A model generated the notes under the pieces. The model searched no databases, had not been told where the DNA came from, and worked only from the letters and a program-made list of their open reading frames with translations. Shown piece after piece: positions 15,301 to 24,300 of a stretch of DNA of 64,000 bases; the stretch's first letter is position 1; each line of letters opens with the position of its first letter. Origin of the DNA: Branchiostoma floridae (Eukaryota; Chordata; Leptocardii; Amphioxiformes; Branchiostomatidae); contig NC_049990.1 in assembly GCF_000003815.2 (NCBI RefSeq), positions 19,635,258 through 19,699,257 of the forward strand, given 5' to 3'. The translations under genes were made by a program, and so were the position numbers.

Positions 15301-18300
15301 TTCCTCAACTGTTGGTGCTTATGTTTCTTTATTTCATTCTTCACTACTTTGTTTTGCTTCTGGTAGTTGTTTTTTGCACCTACATCCTCGGGGTGGTTCA
15401 ACATGGCTAGTCTGGCCTCCCTTCTATCATTACAGGCCCGTTCCACGCATGGAGGAAGACCTTCGACTTTACTATACTTCTTGTGGCCTACAACATCTTT
15501 AGTGGCTTTGTTTGTAGCTGACTGGAATTTTGCATATAGATCATTTATTTCCATATTATCCAATTGTATCAATGGTTCGAAACACTCCTGTAATTTCGCA
15601 GAAAAGGCGGCGGCAGTCTCGGGGTCTCTTAATTTGTCCACGTCGAATCGGTTAGGTAGTGTTCTTGGCTTTCTATGTGATTTGGTGGACAACATAAAGT
15701 TCGCCAGGACTAAAGAATGGTCTGACCCAATATCTGCTGAGTGATATGAGCGACTGTTCTTAACCGCATACTTCAGTTCATTATTTACAATTATAAAGTC
15801 TATTTGGTTTTTAGTTGACTTGTCTGGTGAGAACCATGTTGCTCGTCTAAGAGGTTTATGCTCAAACAAGGTGTTTGTTATGACAGTTCCATTTACGGCA
15901 CAGAACTCTAGCAGTTTCCAGCCCCTGGAGTTTGTACTCCCCAGGCCAAAACTACCTACAACATCTGGCATCAAATCACAAAGGTCACTACCTACTACTG
16001 CATTAAAGTCACCCATTATTACCATATGAGAGTTGTTTGGCCTCTGGTTGATTTTCGTTTGTAACATGTCATAGAATGAGTCAATTTCTTCATCTGGATA
16101 AGAAGAGTCTGGGGCATACACCTGGAATATTACTAATTTCCCCACATTTGTTTTCAAGGTGATACTAACCAACCGCTCAGAGATAGGATCAAAAGCATCC
16201 ACATTTGGTACTAGGCTCTTTAAGATGGCAATAGCCACTCCTTGTCTGTGTTTGCCATCTTTTCTACATGCTTGAAAAAATGCATAGTCTCCATGTTCGA
16301 AGACTTGTCCCATTTCATTATCCCAGTGTGTTTCAGCTAAGCCAATTATTGAGATTTTAAAGTCTACTAGAGTTTTACATAACAGGTCAAGTTTGTAGTT
16401 CATATCCTTCCACATAGTTCTGGTGTTCCATGTGGCAATATTCAATATGGCTTCCCTTGGGGACATTTCTCTTGTTTTTGGGCCAAGAAACGACGAAATG
16501 TGCAGACACGGGGTTCCCTCCGGAGGGGTAATGAGCGGAGAAACTCTTTCAGGCACTTGCTCAAGGACTTCCTGATCACCCATTCAAAACCCATTAAAGA
16601 CGTTGTAATTACACAAACAAGAAAGCTTCTGAAAAAAGCTGGCCGGTGCGTGTTTTGGAAAAGCCTGGATGTTAAACAAAATCACATGAAAAAATAGTTT
16701 TTAAACATCGAATTGGTCTGTCTTCTATTAAAAAAAAACATTACATGAGATTTATCTAACGAAGAAAAAAAAATGTTACAAGTGGGGTTCGAACCCACGA
16801 TCCACGGCTGCAAAAGGAAATCGCTATATCCACCCAGCGCGTAGACCGCTCGGGCGCTAACTCCATTGCGTAATCGTGCGTATAGAAGGGCTATAACAAG
16901 AGTTTAGTTAAATTGACCGATCCATGCATGTATCCATGCAAACCAAACCGTTGACCAAACGGCTTCTCTCGCCTGCTACGCACAGCTGCTACGCACAGCT
17001 GCTACGCACAGCTGCTACGCACAGCTGCTACGCACAGCTGCTACGCACAGCTGCTACGCACAGCTGCTACGCACCGGCAAAAATGGCGACTTAGAACTTG
17101 AGAACGGTCTCGACACGGCACACTTGTTGCTGACGTCAGTAACAACCATGGACACACCAAGGAGCTTTCATCAGGAGTGCTTGGAGTGTGCAAGAGGCAT
17201 TTTTGACAAAGTTCTTTAAAGAGATTGAGTACTCTTGAAAGATTTTATTCTGTCGTGCGACAAGGGATTACACAACCAAGACATGTTGGATTGTTGTTTA
17301 CGATTCCATTTTTTTTCAAACAGTGGTTTAATGGATGTAAACTGGTGCCACTTATTTGTACCACTCGCCAACATCGACCGCTTGAACTTGATCCTAAGCA
17401 AACAGGGCACACCTGTATCATTGACAGTCAAGCGAGGAGAAACAACAATGGTATCACTTCAAAACCTACATTTCAAACCTCAAATTTTTACCCCCTTTAC
17501 AAAGCTGCATTGGACAGGTTTGATATCATTAGAAAAAAATCTTGAGGACAAAAAAACTCCCGACGTTTAAGCTAAAATAATAAAATTACACAAGATTTCA
17601 CCCCCTGTCTCAATGGGTCAGTCTAGCCAATGAAGTATAATTCAGAGGTCACCTACAGGTCATAGTATGGCAAAGGTTAGTTATGTTTGTCGGACTTTAG
17701 AAATATACTGCTTAGCAGAAAAGACGACCAAAAATCTAAAAGTATAGAAATGATGAATCGACATTCAGGCCATTCGACTGTGCAACTCCAATCCTGGTCC
17801 CTCTCCCAAATTCTTATTATAATCTTTTAAACTTTTATAACATATCACAAACCATCACAAGCAGGGAAAGAAAACAATATGTTTCACACCCTGAATAATG
17901 GTGTTTTTTTTTACAAATTTCAAAAAAAAAATCAACTAACAACATGCCACAAACACTTTGATGGTGTGAGGAAATATACAAGAGTAGCCCAGACTTATGA
18001 CATTGACATGTTGGTCATTGTACAAAGAGTCTGCCAATTTTGTACCTCAAACATGGTAGAAGATGAAGTGTACTTCACTGTTGATTGCGATATGTATGCG
18101 AATGATAGAAATACTCTATTTAGTTATATGGAAAGTAGATTCCCTCATTTTAGACACATGAGTAGCACTGACAAGTTCATATTTCTCATGCGTTTTGACA
18201 AACCGACCATAGCGAAACCCATACAGTCCTACATTTTCACTATTACCAAGAAGCGAGAAGAAGCCGAACTTTTGTGTTAGACTAGATTTGTGACACTTTT

Positions 18301-21300
18301 ATATGTATATATCCTGACTTGTTGTGACCTGTACTTTGCTCGGTTGGGCAAAACTGTACAATAATGGTCTTCATTCATTCATTAAACATTCATTGTAAAA
18401 TGCACTGTGTAAGAAAGAGTTCTATATGCGCTTTGTTCTGGCCCTTTGGACCGTGAACGTAAGGTTACTTCTTAGAGTCTCCCTGTAGCTTGATGACGTT
18501 GGATGGGTACTAGATCGTGCAGTGGATGGCTAAGGTCCAACATTTTTTGGGAGACTGAAAAACACGTTCACACCCAAGGGGCATCACTAGAAGGCTGAAT
18601 AACATAGAAAAAATGTAACTCCTCATGCAATTAGTTAAACAATGTATCTTAAGCTCCATCTGTCATTACATTTACAACTTTTTTCAATAAGCGAGAAGAA
18701 GTCGACCCTATATATTTACAAGGTTTTGTAGATACATGTAATAAGACAACACATTCTTACTTCACTAGAACTAGTACGTGTACTTTGATTATTCAGAACT
18801 ACACAGAACTTTATCATGTTTACACGTACTTAGCTTATGTGAGAAAAAACGTACTATAAAGGTCTTCATCATCATCATCACCATCATTAACATTCAATAT
18901 CAATCAATCAAGAGTATTTTAAGCATAACCAAACAAATGCAGTAACCGTTGTGATCTTTTTACTTAATACCATTATATGGAACACATACGGATGGCTTGT
19001 TACTATAAGAACAGTAATAACAAAAATATCCTACAACAATATTGTCATTTCTGTTGACACCAAATGATGTGTGAAGAGGAAACCACGCACCACGAATTTT
19101 TCTTGACTTGGCAAAGTTGTAATAAAGACAAAAATGCGTTGGCTAGCTGTTTCAGTGATAGGCCACTTGTTAAGGTTAACAATTCAAAGGCTCTACGTTC
19201 CAGAGAATCATAAGAGAGGCAAACTGGAACATCTTTTTACATACCAGATAAATTGTGCATTCTTGGTGTACTGGAAATGCAAAACAGGATGCTACCGAGG
19301 TCGTGTGGTGAAACATAACAACCGATGACTCACTTGAAACAACAAAATATTGGTTGAATATGAATAGGGATGGGTACCGGTACAGAAAATTCAGGTCCAG
19401 GCCCGGTTCAGGTCCAGAGGATCAGGTCCAGGTCCGGACCTGAACCTGGACCTAATTTAGTATGTGATAACTAGTGAATGGATGATGCTCAAAACAATGG
19501 TCCATTTCGTTACAAAGAAATTTCTTTTGTGGAGTATTCGACTCCCATTGACGTTTTGAAATCCTACGAGGCACTGCCTTTGTATGGTTGACTGTAAAAC
19601 TTGCTAGAAATGACTATAGACTCTGCTCTACTTTGCTCTTGTTATTTTCCTAGGCAGGCAAGCCCCAAAACGTGTGAATGCCTGATCAGATAATCTGTTC
19701 ATTTTCTATTAGGTCCAACATTCGGTCCACCGAATTTTTTCAGGTCCGTTTTTTCTGGACCGGTCCAATAAGAAAAGCCGGTTTTGTATCGGTACACCGT
19801 ACACCGTACCCAGCCCTAATCTGACTACATGCTTTCAGCAAGAACACAAAGCTCCTGCTTGAAAAATAATGGTAACAAGAAACCGTTGAGGACAAATCGT
19901 TTATCATTAGTATACATTCTAATCTCTAAGCAGATGTTCGGAGGCAAAAAGGTTTGACTAGTTCGCCGTTCCTGATACGAATTGCTTGCAAGGACGACAG
20001 ATTATAGCAAAAACTATCAGCGAGGAAAACGATTTCACATCCTACAATATTTCATAACATGTAACCCCAGCACCACAAGGGGAGGGAGTGCTTCTCCGGA
20101 GTTGCGCAGAAAGTGCTCGGTGCCTACACTTAGATTGTTCATTGATTAATCTTTTAAATAATTTTTTTCCCTGGGTAAATTTTGATCACAAAGGTCGAGG
20201 TTTCTGCAAGAGGGACTGAAGCATGTACATTTTTAAAATCTTGCCAAAAATTGTGACCTTTGGCATGCTTTGACCTGAAGTGACCTTCATATTCATGACT
20301 GGGACATGGACTGATCCATTAGGAGAGGGGGTGAAATCCTGACATCTTGTCAATCATCTGGCTGTAGCTCGTTAAAATGCCGGAGTTGAACTCGGGCTTT
20401 TTTTAACCAAAACAAACCTAACAAATCCAGCTTTGCAGTGGGGGTAAAGACTTGAGGTTTGAAATGTAGGTAAATGTGTTTTTAAGTGATAACCAATAGC
20501 AGAGCAGTTAAAAACGTCGGAAAATATGGTGAGTAAACAGACTAGTAGTTTTATTCTACAATATATTTTTTATGACATGGCAAAGATATTGTGTTTGTCG
20601 CGGGAATCTCAACCACTGAGGACAAGTCTATGTAGGTCATATCACCAATCAGGTGTTAGGAAGACGTAATAATGTTGCTTTGTCCAATCCCAAGTTCTAC
20701 TCAGAGATTTCGCTACCATTGATAACACATGTTGAACAACATGATATTTAAAAAAATGTTAAATGCTTTGTAGTAGTTCATGAAGGGGAATTGGCAGTTA
20801 GATTAACGTCCTTGAAACATCAAAAGTAAATCAATCAATGGAGTATATTCGCACGCTCGTCACCAGAGGTTTGTTAGGCGTTCCCAAGGCTGAAGTAAGT
20901 ACCGAAGAGGCGAGCTTTCTAGTGTCATCCGGGGACATGCCCCCCCCCCCCCCCATGGTAACATTGTACGTCGAAAATATAATACAATCCCTGTATGACA
21001 GATATAGGAAAATATATCAAAGAAAGTCTAGACATTAGAAATTCCTCCAATGATTGTAAAAACCTCCAATGATTGTAAGAAACTTATCCCATACTACAAC
21101 TTCTGTATTAGTTAGATAAGCGTTAAGTTATAGAACTGTAGTTATGTAGATGCCATACTTTGTACCCCGTACAACTGTTGTGCAATAAAGTTTTTATTTA
21201 AAAAATAATAGTGGGGAAACTTCCATTGTAAATGGAGCGACTGCAAGTCTAATAACTCCCATGGTAAACAGCTAGGTTTACTGGTAGATTACAATAAACG

Positions 21301-24300
21301 ATACCATGAAAATGGGACAAAATATTAGCCACTGGAATTCTAAGATTATAGATAAGCACCATACTGTTCGGTACATATGACTACAGCGGCATTGATTTTT
21401 CTGTATGACTTTTGCTATTGCCGCTCCTCAAAAGCATCATCATTATGCTTTACCTTCGATGCAAACCAGTGAAAAACTGTTGAAGACGTTTTAAATAACA
21501 CAGAAATGAAGTTGAGAATGGTCTCGACACGGCACGCTTGTTGATGACGTCATTGAGTACCGTGACTGAAAAAGCATACGCCAAGGAGCTGTTATCAATA
21601 GTGCTTAGGGTCTGCAAGAGGCATTTTTGATAAAGCTCCTTATACACAGTGAGCACTCTTGGAAGAGTTTATTCTGTCGTACGACAAGGGATTACACAAT
21701 CAAGGCATGTTGGACTGTTGTTCACGATTGCAATTACTCAAAGAGTGAATTAACATTAAATAAACTGGTGCCATGCATGTGCACCACTGGGTGACATCGA
21801 CAGCTAGAACATGATCCTACGCAAACCGTGTACACCTGTATCATTGACAGTCAAGCGAGGAGAAACAACAATGGTATCACTTCAAAACCTATAGATGTCA
21901 AGCCTCAAGTTCTTACCCCCACTACAAAGCTAGATTGGACAGGTTTGATGTTTTAGAACAAAAATCCGAAGGAAAAAACGTTGACGTTCTCAAGCAAGCT
22001 TTAGCCAAAAGAATGAAATGACACGAGGATCTCACCCCTGTCCCAATGGGTCAGTCCGCCAGTGACGTACGTCCATTTCAGAGGTCACCTCAGGTCATAA
22101 CATTGCTCAGGTTACACTTGTTTTTGCCAGATTTTAAAGATATACATGATTTCGTCCTGCTCAGCACAAAACACGATCTTTTGATAAAATTTGGCCAGGA
22201 AAACACTATTTAACAACTAAAAGATATATTCGGGCGAAGGCTATGCAAGGTGCCGTCGACTGCGCATTTCCAATTACGACAACCCACCACCCACCCCTCC
22301 CAAAACAATACTTTAAACGTTTACACTCTTATTAACTTGGTGTTAAGTTCAATGTCAAGGTGTACGAAAAAAATCCTGTAGGCACTTTCTCCTAGCTTTT
22401 GAGACCATGAAGTTAAAGGTGCACTCTCACTAAACGTGCGTCAAGCTTGCGTCACTGCGGGGTTCGTTTACTGCGTCACTATTTTGTTATCTTTTCCGAT
22501 TTTTTTATAATGTAGATATTGCGTAATACGTAAAAGTATGACTTAGAAGACGACAAAATACACAAAAAGTAGCAAAATTCGTTCTTTATCTCTGAAATCC
22601 ATCGAGTTTCTTTCGAATCCCGCAGTGACGCAAGCTTGACGCAAGTGCAGTGAGAGTGCACCTTTTAGAGTTCTCCCTGTAACTTGAAGACGTTGGAGGG
22701 GTGTTAGACCGTGCGGTGGATGGCTAGGGTCCAACATTCTTTTGGAGACTGAAAAGCACGTTCACACCCAACGGGCATCAGAAGGCGTCTGTTTTAAAAT
22801 TTGAATTGGATGACTACTGACATTCAATGTAGATAAATATAGTGAAGTCATAACAAAGGCCAATGCAGTAACAATCTTTATACATCATGCCACTAAGCAC
22901 ATCATGCCACTGTAACCAAACGTATGGCTTGTTACATGACATCAGTGAGAACCCCCAAGACCCTACAACAATATTGTCATTTTCGTTGACATCAAATGAA
23001 GTGAGAAGAGGATACCACGCACCACTGATTTTTCGTCACTCGCCAAAGTTGAAAAAATATGACATCGTTAACGAGTTGTCTTAGTCCCACTGTAATAAAC
23101 GACACTCGCTAAAGAGTTAACCACGCGAAGATTTAAATTTCCGTTCAAGCGTACCACAGCAAGAGAGGCAAGCTGGAACACCTGTTTACATACTAGGTAA
23201 ATTGTGCATTCTAGGTGGACTAAAAATGCAAAACAGGATGCTACCAAGGTCATTTTTGAACATCCTAAACGATGACTCACTTGAAACAACAAAACATTGG
23301 TTGATTCCGACTACATGCCTTCAGCAAGTACACAGCGTTGTAACTGTCCTACATTACATAACGATGGCACCGTTAAACCGCTGAGAACAAATCGTTCATC
23401 TGTGTGTACATGTGTAACCCTAATCTCCGAGCAGATGTTTGGAGGCGAAATCGTTACGTTTGACTAACTCCCGTTTCTTTTACAAAACTACATGTTGAGG
23501 TAAAGGGTTTTAGAAGAAACAGACAGCTAGGAAAACCATTTTGCCTCCCAAATTTTAGACCATGTAACCACAGTACCACAGGATAGTACAAGTTACCCTA
23601 CAGTGCATGTGCCATTGACTGACCCTGAATGTTATTTTACACATCAATGACTTCATCTGTTCTGAAAATGAACAAGAATGAGGCTTAAACTTAGAGATAT
23701 CCAATAGCAGAGCTGTTAAAGGCATCAGTAACTATGATAGGTACACAGCCTAGATTTTACAGCCTACAAGCTATATACTTTGACATGGCTGAGATACTGT
23801 TTTTGTGACAGGAATTTTCAAGAGTAAATGGTGCTTATTTCTAATAAGCACCATTATGGGCTGTAACTGTGATGCATTTTTCTGTACGAAGTCGATCATT
23901 TTGGCCGAGAAATTTACACAGTCAAGTTCTATTGAAAGGATCTGATCTACCCTAAGACAAGGGATTGTACAATCACGGCATGCATAGATTTGTTTAAATA
24001 ATAGATTACCCGTGTCACGTATGTGTAAACCTGACAGCATCACCAGGTAAAGCCTGCTACAAAATATACAGTACACAACTGTATCGTTAACAGTCAAGTA
24101 TGGAGACAATACAACTGTATATGCTCTTACTAGGTACTGTAAGTGCAGAAATGTTCGCGGTGGATTAATATATATGTTCGCGGTTTTCGCGGTGACCACT
24201 TCACCGCGAACTTAAAACCACCGCGAACATTTTCCATGGCATTAAGAGACAACTTACATGATGCCACCGCGAACTTAAATCCACAGCGGAAAGTCCTTTT

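Larger units (their letters stand above)
13180..20810. repeat. Segmental duplication, copy A (R1 intron 1)
   Basis: Blocks align in order with 21,200-24,900: 13,230-13,529 with 21,210-21,478; 17,094-17,700 with 21,512-22,145; 18,463-18,600 with 22,668-22,795; 18,900-19,350 with 22,830-23,300; 19,819-20,100 with 23,305-23,590. Copy A is longer because of the retrotransposon, LINE, hAT-like and 13-bp repeat insertions. Confidence 0.8.

Noticed and set aside
13957-15744. Plus-strand ORFs of 70-125 codons
   Set aside because: Complementary shadows of the intact retrotransposon polyprotein.
16775-16861. Functional class II tRNA
   Set aside because: The acceptor stem is mispaired and no anticodon loop with a conserved U33 and plausible Leu/Ser anticodon fits. 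Kept only as tRNA-like.
16973-17074. CRISPR-like short repeat
   Set aside because: The repeats are directly adjacent with no spacers and the genome is clearly eukaryotic.
23771-24199. 142-codon minus-strand ORF
   Set aside because: No recognisable domain. It lies in the duplicated intron segment and runs into the CGCGAA-type MITE, and the matching part of copy A is not open in the same frame.
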